Shown here in pieces: positions 1-7,406 of a stretch of DNA of 64,000 bases. The first letter of the stretch is position 1. The number at the start of each line of letters is the position of its first letter. Source of the stretch: an uncultured Verrucomicrobia subdivision 3 bacterium (GTDB taxonomy: Bacteria; Verrucomicrobiota; Verrucomicrobiia; Limisphaerales; UBA11358). Position numbers and translations under genes: made by a program. The stretch lies in contig CAINLR010000178.1 in assembly GCA_903850425.1 (NCBI GenBank), positions 1-64,000 on the forward strand. Reading direction: 5' to 3'. The notes under the pieces were generated by a model. The model ran no database searches, was not told where the DNA came from, and worked only from the letters and a program-made list of their open reading frames with translations.

Positions 1-1
1 A

Positions 2-646
2 TTTCCGCAGGCGCGCTACAATCTGGCACTGGCCAAGGAATCGGCGGGCGATTACGCCGGTGCGATGGCGGATTTGAAAACCTACCAGCAGTTCAAACTT
101 TCCGATGCCGAGGCGCGCTCCGTGCAGGACAAAATCTATGCGGTTGAAGCCAAGCAAAAGATGAAAGCCGACGCGGCCGCAAGCCAGCAGGCAGAAGAAC
201 AAAAGAAGATAGACTATCAAAAGAACTTTGGATTTTTATCCGGTGTTTGGCGCCGCCACATGTTTAACCATGCCTATCGCTATAGCAAATGGCCCAATGC
301 TGGCCATTCTGACGGACTAGCGAACATTTCACTAAATGAGAAAACACTCGAAGTGAATCTGACGTATGGAGGAAATTATGGTGGAGAATGGAAATTGATC
401 GGAGCAATTGAGGGAAATGATAGTAGTTCCATAAAATGGATTTTGCGATTTAGGCCGGACGACACATATAAACTCCCTGATCTTCCAATCACCGTGGAAA
501 TTGACAAGAATATCCCCAGCCTTAAGTGGAAAGAGCCGGGAACACGATTGGTTCCAAACTCAGGTCAGGCCACTTGGTGGCCGTATTCCGAACTATCAAG
601 CGATGGGACAACTGACCTGATTAGGGAAGTCGAATTAACTAAATAG
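2..646 (+). CDS. TPR-containing exported protein, 5' truncated by window edge
   Basis: The frame is open from the first bases, so the N-terminus lies upstream of the window. The visible part starts inside a TPR-like helix pair (ARYNLALAKESAGDYAGAM), continues through a charged Lys/Gln/Ala-rich helix, and ends in a roughly 140-residue domain beginning FLSGVWR that looks beta-rich. The first part is near-identical in bases to the next gene and similar in protein to the one after, so this is one of three tandem paralogues. The C-terminal domain shares only a G-x-I-x-G...SIKW motif with them. GC-rich N-terminal and AT-richer C-terminal halves suggest a mosaic gene. Function is unknown; TPRs imply protein binding, probably in the periplasm by analogy with the siblings, which carry signal peptides. 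Confidence 0.8.
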   Translation, partial: FPQARYNLALAKESAGDYAGAMADLKTYQQFKLSDAEARSVQDKIYAVEAKQKMKADAAASQQAEEQKKIDYQKNFGFLSGVWRRHMFNHAYRYSKWPNAGHSDGLANISLNEKTLEVNLTYGGNYGGEWKLIGAIEGNDSSSIKWILRFRPDDTYKLPDLPITVEIDKNIPSLKWKEPGTRLVPNSGQATWWPYSELSSDGTTDLIREVELTK

Positions 647-688
647 GCGTCTGTCCATCCTTAAAAACATCAACAATTTTAGCCGGCC

Positions 689-1594
689 ATGAAATTCTTC
701 AAACCCATTCTGCTCCCCGGATTGATTTTTCTTTCGCTCCCAATGTTTGCGCAAGACACCGCCACCACGCCGCCGCCCATTCCCGAGGAGGCGCGGAAAC
801 ATTTTGTGATGGGTGAGACGCTGTTCAAGGACGCCAAAACGGCGGACGACTTTGTTCAGGCCGAGCGGGAATTCAAGCAGGCTGCCGAGTTGGCCCCGCA
901 ATTCCCCCCGGCGCGCTACAATCTGGCCCTGGTCAAAGAATCGGCAGGCGATTACTCCGGCGCGATGGCCGATTTGAAACTCTACCTCGCATTCAAGCTG
1001 CCCGTCGATGAGGCGCGCGTGGCGCAAGATAAAATCTATGTGCTTGAAGCGAAGCAGCAAAAGCTCGCGGCGGCCAAGGCTGAGGAACAAAAGGCGGCGG
1101 ACGCTCAAAAGGAGGCTCAAAACAGAATCGAGTTAGCGAAAAAGGAGCGGCAAGCTTGGGCTTCAGGAATTGTCCAATGGTTAAAAGAAAACTACAGCGG
1201 GCGGGTTGAAAAAGATTGGACGCTTGTTTCATTTCCCAAGGGAGGGCGGATTGAGGATTATGAGAATCAGTGGCATGCCGGCATGACACCGGATTTTAAG
1301 TCGTATAATTTATTAAGTGAAAACAATCGTTTTGCTTTTTCAGTTTCTGGCAGCGATATGGACCAGATTACAATTAATGGCAGCATTCAGTGCATTGGGA
1401 TTCCACTTGGAGCAGGAGTTAGTAATGTCAAATGGACTTACAACGGTCGTAGTGATTCCTTAAAAAATAATCCCGAACAACTTGAGTTTGGTGAATCATC
1501 ACAAGAGCATAAGCCTTGGATTCAAGAAATATACAGCTTTCCAAACACTGAAGTGTCGAGGGCAAATAGGTATATTCTTGAGGGCAAAAAATAA
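689..1594 (+). CDS. TPR-containing exported protein, paralogue 2
   Basis: 301 residues. Residues 1-21 form a signal peptide ending MFAQD, so export is expected. Residues about 30-110 are TPR-like helices (RKHFVMGETLFKDAK, then the ARYNLALVKESAGDYSGAM motif shared with the neighbours). Residues about 110-160 are a charged Ala/Lys/Gln helix. The last 140 residues are AT-rich in coding sequence and differ from the neighbours except for a G-x-I...VKW motif. It lies 42 bp after paralogue 1 and 18 bp before paralogue 3. The ATG at 689 is the natural start because the signal peptide follows at once. No enzymatic motif is visible. A TPR scaffold carrying a variable C-terminal module is the best description. 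Confidence 0.8.
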   Translation: MKFFKPILLPGLIFLSLPMFAQDTATTPPPIPEEARKHFVMGETLFKDAKTADDFVQAEREFKQAAELAPQFPPARYNLALVKESAGDYSGAMADLKLYLAFKLPVDEARVAQDKIYVLEAKQQKLAAAKAEEQKAADAQKEAQNRIELAKKERQAWASGIVQWLKENYSGRVEKDWTLVSFPKGGRIEDYENQWHAGMTPDFKSYNLLSENNRFAFSVSGSDMDQITINGSIQCIGIPLGAGVSNVKWTYNGRSDSLKNNPEQLEFGESSQEHKPWIQEIYSFPNTEVSRANRYILEGKK

Positions 1595-1612
1595 ACTTGT
1601 GAAAGAGCCGAT

Positions 1613-2629
1613 ATGAAATCATTTAACATGAAGATTCCAAGAAAACTGCTCATTCTTACAATTCTAGTTTCCTCGCTCCCATCCTTTGCCCAAGACGCTG
1701 GCACCAACGCGATGACGCCATTTCAGCAGGCCATGTCCGACTATCAGCAATACTTCATGGATTGGAAAAATACACCCAGCCAGGCTGCTGCTGAAAAGAC
1801 CGAGGCTGCGAGAGAGAAGATTATCAAAATGGCAATGGCGATGGATCAAGCGCCGCCGGTGCCTGAAGCAGCGCGAAAACATTTCGTGGCGGGTGCCACC
1901 CTCTTTAAGGAGGCAAAAAACGCCAAGGATTATTTAGAGACGGAAGCTGAATTTAGCGATGCCTGCCGTCTGGCTCCCTGGTGGCCGGAAGCCCGGTATA
2001 ATCTCGCCATGGTATATGTATTCGCAGCTGACTACGATAGTTCCATCCAAGACTTCGATAGTGCTGTGAATTTTTATCGGGATGCCCTTTATACCTTGAA
2101 GATTTATCAATCTTATAAACTGTCAGATGCCGACGCGCGGACGGTGCAAGACAAAATTTATGAACTTGAAGCCAAGCAGCAGAAAGTAGCCGGGGCAAAA
2201 GCTGAACAACAAAAGGCGACAGCCGAAGTGGAACGCAAAAAACGTGAATACCAGGAGAAAATTGGTTTTTTGGCTGGTGAATGGAATTTTGCCACAACTG
2301 TTCATTGTAATTGCACTTTGGACGGGCAAACACCGTGGCATGGGGTGGATGTGATTACGATTACAGACAAGACCATACTAATAACCGCGAAAGGTGAGAG
2401 CCGTCCCATCTTAAAGGGAATGATTCAAGGTGATGATTTTGCGAGTATTAAGTGGGTTGTTCCGGGTGCCGCCTATGCAAATGACCCCAATTTTCCTGAG
2501 ATCCCCGACTTTCCCGTCAAAGTGACCTTAGACAGAAATGGTTCCAGATTCGCTTTTGAGCGGCCAAGCAGGCGGCTGGGCACAGGTTGGAATACCGGCA
2601 TGTTGCATAGTGACGAGCTAACCAGGTGA
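1613..2629 (+). CDS. TPR-containing exported protein, paralogue 3
   Basis: 338 residues with a signal peptide ending SLPSFAQDA. The ATG at 1613 has a weak purine-rich upstream stretch. An in-frame ATG at 1628 gives a leader more like paralogue 2 and is an alternative. Compared with paralogue 2 there is extra helical sequence of about 45 residues before the TPR region and a further insertion around FDSAVNFYRDALY. The C-terminal domain (from FLAGEWNF) matches that of paralogue 1 best, both showing a GxW start and a G-x-I-x-GDD-x-x-SIKW core. The GxW start is loosely lipocalin-like, but I cannot assign the fold. It forms a tandem family with the two preceding genes. Function unknown. Confidence 0.8.
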   Translation: MKSFNMKIPRKLLILTILVSSLPSFAQDAGTNAMTPFQQAMSDYQQYFMDWKNTPSQAAAEKTEAAREKIIKMAMAMDQAPPVPEAARKHFVAGATLFKEAKNAKDYLETEAEFSDACRLAPWWPEARYNLAMVYVFAADYDSSIQDFDSAVNFYRDALYTLKIYQSYKLSDADARTVQDKIYELEAKQQKVAGAKAEQQKATAEVERKKREYQEKIGFLAGEWNFATTVHCNCTLDGQTPWHGVDVITITDKTILITAKGESRPILKGMIQGDDFASIKWVVPGAAYANDPNFPEIPDFPVKVTLDRNGSRFAFERPSRRLGTGWNTGMLHSDELTR

Positions 2630-2671
2630 CCTTTGCTACCGCCGTCACAAAACCAGAAAACTGATCTCCTG

Positions 2672-3652
2672 ATGAACGGCAAATCCGAAAAGCAACATAA
2701 TCCGCAAACGGCGGCAGAACCGCCACCCTCGGCGGACGCTGACTTTTACTTGGAACAAATTGGCGAGGCGTCGAAAAGAAGCCGCCTGGTTTTCTATCTG
2801 CTCCTGGTTTCAACCGCATTGATTTTTTCCTATCATTGGAAAATGCGCGACGGCGGGTGGCTTGATCATCGCATCCAATTGCGACATGAAATGATAAAGT
2901 ATTGGAATGGTTTGGGAGCGGGGACAAATACAACGGTGACAAATGCGATGGGACTCCTCGATTCTGGTAAATGGGAGCGGCTAACCAATACAGTCACATT
3001 GCTTCATCGCCAGGCCAGTAATTCAAATGACCTGGCGGTGTTGCAAACTGAGTTGAATGACTTGCGGAAAGAATGGGGCAGCGGCTTCAAAGTTCCATTC
3101 ATCGAGGCCATTTTTGATCCCAATGATTTCGTCCTCTTGAGCATTCTGGAGCTGCTGGTGTTGTCATTTGTTTTCCTGCACTGTTTGATTCGCGAGGAGG
3201 ATAACTTGAAAATTTCTTTTGCCGCGTTCGGTTTCGGCGCAGAAAGCGCCCACGTTGACAAGCGCAAGCTCGCTGAGTTGGGCAAATTTTGCAAAAAGGC
3301 CCGGATGCAGCAGGTTTGGCTGGTGGCAGACCGCGAACCAACAGACTGTTGGCCACCGCTGTTGCAAAAGGGATTGTGGTTGGTGTTTTTTGCGCCTTTG
3401 GCGGTCCAGTGGTGGGTTTTTCTTGAAGCCAGTTGGGATTGGAAGGCGGGGCATTTTTTCCCAGATGAGTGGCGCGTGGTTGCGCCGGTGTTTGGCATAG
3501 TAATCATGGTCATAGAATTTATTTTATTGGTTCTGCTGTCCCTGCTCACGGTGAGATCAGCGAAGATTTTTTCTGAAATGAACCAGCTTTGGGCTGAAGT
3601 CCATGTCCAAGTATCCGACGAACACCCAAAAAATATTGAAAGCAAATTATGA
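2672..3652 (+). CDS. hypothetical integral membrane protein (four predicted helices)
   Basis: 326 residues from the ATG at 2672. A TTG at 2633 would add 13 residues and is less likely. Four hydrophobic segments are visible: around residues 40-58 (FYLLLVSTALIFSY), about 155-178 (LLSILELLVLSFVFLHCLI), about 240-260 (LWLVFFAPLAVQWWVFL) and about 275-302 (VFGIVIMVIEFILLVLLSLL). A polar region of about 90 residues lies between helices 1 and 2, and a short soluble part between helices 2 and 3. The stop overlaps the next start by ATGA, so the two genes are probably translationally coupled. I do not recognise the family. Confidence 0.75.
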   Translation: MNGKSEKQHNPQTAAEPPPSADADFYLEQIGEASKRSRLVFYLLLVSTALIFSYHWKMRDGGWLDHRIQLRHEMIKYWNGLGAGTNTTVTNAMGLLDSGKWERLTNTVTLLHRQASNSNDLAVLQTELNDLRKEWGSGFKVPFIEAIFDPNDFVLLSILELLVLSFVFLHCLIREEDNLKISFAAFGFGAESAHVDKRKLAELGKFCKKARMQQVWLVADREPTDCWPPLLQKGLWLVFFAPLAVQWWVFLEASWDWKAGHFFPDEWRVVAPVFGIVIMVIEFILLVLLSLLTVRSAKIFSEMNQLWAEVHVQVSDEHPKNIESKL

Positions 3653-4761
3653 AAGGCAAATTCCTTTGTGTCCTGAGTGTTTTGCTATGCGGGCTTTTTT
3701 CAGCACAAGCGAGTTGGTGGGTGCGGGTTTCGCCGGGTGCCGCCGGTCATTTGGGCTTTTCCAGCCAAGGCCCGTTTGCCACGCAAGCGGCTGCTCAAGC
3801 CTGGGTCAATGCCAATTGCCCCAACATCTCCGGTGTGAGCATCTCCGGCAGTAATGACGTTCCGGCCCAGAACAATCCTCAAAATAATAACCAAGCCGCC
3901 GCCGCTGCCGCCGAGAAAAAGGCGCAGGAGGAAGCCGCCCGCCGGCAAGCCGAAGCCCAGGCTGCCGCTGATAAAGCCGCCCGCGACGCAGAACAAGCCC
4001 GGCTATTTGAAAAAGCCAAGGCCGCCGCGTTGGGCGAGTTGAAGGGGCTGGATTTTGACAGTTCCGGCCGTGGCTCCGCCTTGAAAGGTTTGAACGACAC
4101 GCCCCCGCGCAAGGGAACCGCCGTCACGCCCAATCTCGGCTTGAGGGATGCGCTCAATGACAACGGTTCTCAATTGAAGTCGCTGGACGCGCAGCCGGCA
4201 CCGTTTGTCATCACCGATGCCATGGTGGTGGATGCGCGGAATGTTCCCACGGGGCTGCCCAAGTTCGTCCAAGATTCCATTCCCCACACCCCAGCGGGCG
4301 ACCGGGTGCGCAAGGGATTCCAGGCGGTGCTGAATCATGATTGGCCGGTGGCGCTGGCCTGGTTTCAGGATGCGCTGAATAAAAAACCGGGAGATGCCGG
4401 ACTGGAACGGCTGGTGGATTTGGCGCGCTTCACGCTGAATTACCGGAATCATCCGCCCGCGCCTGCCGCTCTCGCGTCACCCGCCCCGCCAGCCGCCGCG
4501 TTGCAACCGTTGCCCGTGCCGGCCGGGTTGGAGGTGGCTTTGAAGGAAAAGTTGAACGAGGATTTGGCCAAAGCCATGGACGACTACAATGAACATCGCC
4601 TATCTCTGCCACCAAATCCGAACGAGCATATCATGACCGATGAGGAGTTTTTCAAGATGGAAGATCCGGCGTGGATACAGTTTTGCCGCTACGTCACCTA
4701 CCTGCTGCCCCAGCCTTCGCGCCCGCCGCCGAGAGCTACGATCGGTGGCATACGGGGTTGA
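3649..4761 (+). CDS. exported Ala-rich coiled-coil protein with TPR-like segment
   Basis: 370 residues. It starts within the stop of the membrane-protein gene (ATGA overlap). The signal peptide is residues 1-22 (cleavage near AQAS). A short globular part (SWWVRVSPGAAGHLGF) follows, then a long Ala/Glu/Lys/Gln helix at about 85-130 predicted to be a coiled coil, then a stretch with a repeat-like helix pair (GFQAVLNHDWPVALAWFQDALNKKPGDAGL, here read as two pieces) typical of a single TPR. The C-terminus is Pro/Ala-rich and ends in a basic tail. It is the last gene of the rightward 5' cluster and is followed by the 21-bp repeat array. No catalytic motif is seen. A periplasmic structural or adaptor role is only a guess. 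Confidence 0.72.
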   Translation: MKGKFLCVLSVLLCGLFSAQASWWVRVSPGAAGHLGFSSQGPFATQAAAQAWVNANCPNISGVSISGSNDVPAQNNPQNNNQAAAAAAEKKAQEEAARRQAEAQAAADKAARDAEQARLFEKAKAAALGELKGLDFDSSGRGSALKGLNDTPPRKGTAVTPNLGLRDALNDNGSQLKSLDAQPAPFVITDAMVVDARNVPTGLPKFVQDSIPHTPAGDRVRKGFQAVLNHDWPVALAWFQDALNKKPGDAGLERLVDLARFTLNYRNHPPAPAALASPAPPAAALQPLPVPAGLEVALKEKLNEDLAKAMDDYNEHRLSLPPNPNEHIMTDEEFFKMEDPAWIQFCRYVTYLLPQPSRPPPRATIGGIRG

Positions 4762-4861
4762 AAGCTTCGAGGAGGTGGTGGCGGCTGTCGTTTTTTGATC
4801 TTCTGCTAGGATCACAACCGAGAAAACTCGACTATTTGGAGTTTTTCAGGGGTTTTCGGGC

Positions 4862-5197
4862 TTCCCGGCCAATTTGACGCTGTTCCCGTGTCGTCCGACA
4901 CGCTTCCCGTCCAAGCTGGCACCGTTCCCGGTCAAAATTACCGGTGTCCCCGTTCCGCCATCGGCGTTCCCGCCTCGTCCGACGCTCTTCCCGATCGGTC
5001 CGTCATGCTTCCCGGGTCGGTCGACGGTGTTCCCGCCGGGGCCGGTGCCTTGCCCGCCCGGTCCGACGGCGTTCCCGGTCGAATTTGCAGGCATCCCGGT
5101 TCCGCCAGCGCGGTTCCCGCATCGTCCGTCACCGTTCCCGGCCGGTCCGAGAGTGGTCCCGGGGAATGGAGTTGTTTTCCCGCCGTCATCCGCACGG
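4862..5197. repeat. degenerate tandem array, 16 units of 21 bp
   Basis: Sixteen consecutive 21-bp units fill the gap between two convergent genes (4762-5202). Unit starts fall at 4862, 4883, 4904, 4925 and so on with no slip to 5177. Most units begin TTCCCG and continue with a CGGTCCGAC-like core; units 4 and 8 have good TTCCCGG starts, and units 5, 10, 12 and 15 are mutated at the first bases. Because 21 is a multiple of three, several frames on both strands stay open, giving heptad-like Pro- or Gly-rich translations that I regard as artefacts. The 100 bp before the array (4762-4861) shows no gene. Confidence 0.9.
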
Positions 5198-5202
5198 CTC
5201 CC

Positions 5203-6003
5203 TCAAAGGCCGCCGAAGATGCGGTGGAAATTTTCCTCGACCCGCGCGGCCAGCGACGTCAGCGGTGCGCCCCGCAACTCGGCCAGGCCGGCATACACGG
5301 CGGGGAGGTTGGCCGGATGGTTCAGCGGTTGGCCCGTGATGGTCTCGGTGAGCGGATGCAGGCATTTCTCCGGCGGCAGGAGTTGATCCGGCGCGTCGGT
5401 CTCAATGAGCAACCGGTCGGCGGGAACTTGCCTGAATGTTTCGCGCTGACGCAGTTTGCGCTCATGTAAAAAGTAGCCGGGAAAACTGAAATACGCGCCG
5501 AGTTTGGTGAATGCGGGAATCATTTCCGCCGGGCCACCGAAACTGTGCAGCACGAAGCCGCGCGTCGGCCGCGGATGATCCCGCAGCAATTCATGCAATC
5601 GTCCCCACGCCTGCAAGCAGTGGATGCTCACGGGCAGATTGCGCTCGGTGGCGAGGCGTAGTTGCGCGAGAAAAACCTCCTCCTGGCCAGCGTAACTCAA
5701 ACCCGGTTTCCAGCGGTCGAGACCGATTTCGCCGACGGCGCTGGGAACCGCGTCGAGGAATTTCTCCAGGTTGCCGAGCCAGCCGGCCGTGCGTTCGCGC
5801 AGATACCACGGATGACAACCAAAGCTCGGCAGCACAATTGAATTCGTTCGGGCAAGCGCGAGGACTCGCGGCCAGTCGGCTTCGCCTGTGCCGTTGACGA
5901 CCATGCGGGCGATGCCGGTTTCTTCGCACGCGGCGAGCAATTCACTTTGGCGGCCGGCAAAACGGTCGCCTTGCAAATGATTGTGAGCGTCAAAAAATTT
6001 CAC
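5203..6003 (-). CDS. tatD: TatD-family metal-dependent hydrolase
   Basis: 266 residues, the usual length for TatD. Motifs of the family are present in order: DAHNH at residues 5-9 (metal-binding His7 and His9), GCHPW, GEIGLD (metal-bridging Glu), SIHC, LHSF and TDAPD near the C-terminus (catalytic Asp). TatD proteins are TIM-barrel amidohydrolase-like enzymes with DNase activity reported for several members; the cytoplasmic role in nucleic-acid turnover or repair is known from family members, not shown here. It is the last gene of a leftward run lysA-FIST-hypothetical-sufE-tatD. Its 3' end abuts the 21-bp repeat array. Confidence 0.93.
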   Translation of the reverse strand: MKFFDAHNHLQGDRFAGRQSELLAACEETGIARMVVNGTGEADWPRVLALARTNSIVLPSFGCHPWYLRERTAGWLGNLEKFLDAVPSAVGEIGLDRWKPGLSYAGQEEVFLAQLRLATERNLPVSIHCLQAWGRLHELLRDHPRPTRGFVLHSFGGPAEMIPAFTKLGAYFSFPGYFLHERKLRQRETFRQVPADRLLIETDAPDQLLPPEKCLHPLTETITGQPLNHPANLPAVYAGLAELRGAPLTSLAARVEENFHRIFGGL

Positions 6004-6032
6004 AGTGGAGTTGCCTCATGCCAAGGGCGCAA

Positions 6033-6073
6033 TGGACGCAAAGAATTTCACAAAAGACTTTGCTTTGCGTCCA
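6033..6073. repeat. 11-bp perfect inverted repeat at the sufE/tatD junction
   Basis: TGGACGCAAAG (6033-6043) and its exact complement CTTTGCGTCCA (6063-6073) are separated by 19 bp. The right arm lies within the last codons of sufE and the left arm in the 44-bp sufE-tatD gap. It is not followed by a T-run, so it is more likely part of a dispersed repeat or an mRNA-processing structure than an intrinsic terminator. Confidence 0.75.
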
Positions 6074-6500
6074 GCGCGTCTTTGGCGTGAGTTGAATTTT
6101 GCTCCGCGAATTGCCGGATGCGTTCCCAGACTTTGGAAAGGGCGTTGCGGCGGTTCGGCGTGAGGTGCTGCGTGATGCCGAGCGGCGCGAGGAAGCCGGG
6201 ATCGTGCGCGCGAATTTCCGCCGGTGGGTAGCCGCTGTAAAAGTCGCACAGCAAACCGGCGATGGCTTTGACCACGAGCGAATCCGAATCGCAATCGAAG
6301 AAACATTTGCCGTCGCGAAAGTGTGGGACAAACCAAAGCTTGGCGAGGCAGCCGGGAATTAAATTTTCAGCGACGCGAAAATCCACCGGCAGCGGTGGAC
6401 GTTTTCGGGCCTGATCAACGAGCAGCGCCAAGCGGTCCTGTCCGTTCTTTAGCGCCGCCAGTTGGTTGGTGAGTTGAACTTGTTTTTCCGCGAGGCTCAT
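6048..6500 (-). CDS. sufE: SufE-family cysteine desulfurase activator
   Basis: 150 residues, typical of SufE/CsdE/YgdK. The IPGCLAKLWF motif carries the conserved Cys (residue 51) that accepts persulfide sulfur from a SufS-type desulfurase for Fe-S cluster assembly. The second block (DCDSDSLVVKAIAGLLCDF) and the LGITQHLTPNRRNAL block are also standard. The last 15 residues (STHAKDALDAKQSLL) are encoded by repeat sequence that forms an inverted repeat with the downstream gap, so the original C-terminus may have been replaced. No sufS or sufBCD is nearby. It lies 15 bp after the disordered protein gene and 44 bp before tatD. Confidence 0.93.
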   Translation of the reverse strand: MSLAEKQVQLTNQLAALKNGQDRLALLVDQARKRPPLPVDFRVAENLIPGCLAKLWFVPHFRDGKCFFDCDSDSLVVKAIAGLLCDFYSGYPPAEIRAHDPGFLAPLGITQHLTPNRRNALSKVWERIRQFAEQNSTHAKDALDAKQSLL

Positions 6501-6515
6501 GGCGCGGAACGCCCC

Positions 6516-7358
6516 TTACTCAAGGCGGCGCGGTTCGTCAGCATCCGGTTCGCCGCCCGAATCTTCGTGCTGGTGCTCCGGCTCTTTTTGAGCGGACTGC
6601 TCTTCGTGATGAGCATCAGATTCTTTATGCCGCGGCGGTTCGTCGTGGCGGTGCCCCGTATCACGCGGCCCGCGCTGCGGTTCGTCGTGGCGCGGTTGGC
6701 GAAAAGTTTGCGGCTGGCGCGGCGGCTGGATGCGTCGGAGCGCGCGGCGGAGTTCTTCAATCTCGCGTTCGTCGGCGAGTTTCTGGCGTTCGGCGACTTC
6801 GACGAGTTCGAGCACTTCGTCGAGATGGTTCGCCATCTTCTTGAGGGTGTCGGCAATTTCCGTGGCGTGTTCGACGGCCTGGCTGATGGCCGATGCGTCG
6901 GCGGGTCTGAAATCAGGATACTTCGGCCGCGGCGCTCTGAGTTCAGGTGCCGGCGGGCGCTCGGGGCGTTCGGGACGGGCCTGGCGCTCCAGGCGCTCGG
7001 GGCGATCCGGTCGTTCGGGCCGTTGCGGCACGAGTCGTTGCGGTGCGGGCCGATCCGGTTCCGTGCGTTCAACGCGTTCGTCTGGTTGCTCGCCAGCGAT
7101 TGCCGGCGGTGGCGGTGGCGTGGCCACAGCGTCACCGGCCATTTCGGCCGCAACCGATTCGGGCGCGATTGCCGGCGCGGTTGCCGCTGGAGAAATTTCC
7201 GCAGCGGGATTCTCCGCCGGAGCGTTGGCAACGGGCGGACGCGATCCGCCGGGGCGGCGGCCCCGGCCACCGCGCCGGCCCCGGCGGCGGCTATCGGGAC
7301 GACGGTTGCCAGCGGTGGCCGGCGGGTTCAAATTGGATGCTTCGTCTGGGACTGACAT
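6516..7358 (-). CDS. disordered Pro/Arg/Glu-rich protein with central coiled coil
   Basis: 280 residues. Residues 1-45 are Arg/Gly-rich (RRRGRRGGRGRR), resembling RNA-binding tails. Residues about 45-145 are Pro/Ala-rich then charged with RPERPDRPERL-type repeats. Residues about 150-215 form one convincing amphipathic helix (ISQAVEHATEIADTLKKMAN and on through EEVAERQ-like heptads), likely a coiled coil. The C-terminus is His/Glu/Asp-rich. No known domain is recognised. It sits in the middle of the lysA-tatD run, 48 bp after the FIST gene. The frame is supported by operon position and by uninterrupted length, but low complexity makes the call less certain. An RNA-associated role is speculative. 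Confidence 0.6.
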   Translation of the reverse strand: MSVPDEASNLNPPATAGNRRPDSRRRGRRGGRGRRPGGSRPPVANAPAENPAAEISPAATAPAIAPESVAAEMAGDAVATPPPPPAIAGEQPDERVERTEPDRPAPQRLVPQRPERPDRPERLERQARPERPERPPAPELRAPRPKYPDFRPADASAISQAVEHATEIADTLKKMANHLDEVLELVEVAERQKLADEREIEELRRALRRIQPPRQPQTFRQPRHDEPQRGPRDTGHRHDEPPRHKESDAHHEEQSAQKEPEHQHEDSGGEPDADEPRRLE

Positions 7359-7406
7359 TCTGGTCAGGATGGCGGCTGGCCCGTTAAATGCAATCGCGAA
7401 CTGCTT

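Noticed and set aside
4874-5197. Phase-variable contingency locus controlling tatD or the upstream gene.
   Set aside because: The array lies after both genes' stop codons, so slippage would not change either frame.
4846-5469. Several overlapping open frames on both strands (Pro-, Gly- or Arg-rich heptad proteins).
   Set aside because: They are produced by the 21-bp tandem repeat, whose period is a multiple of three; no start site or homology supports them, and four frames are open at once.
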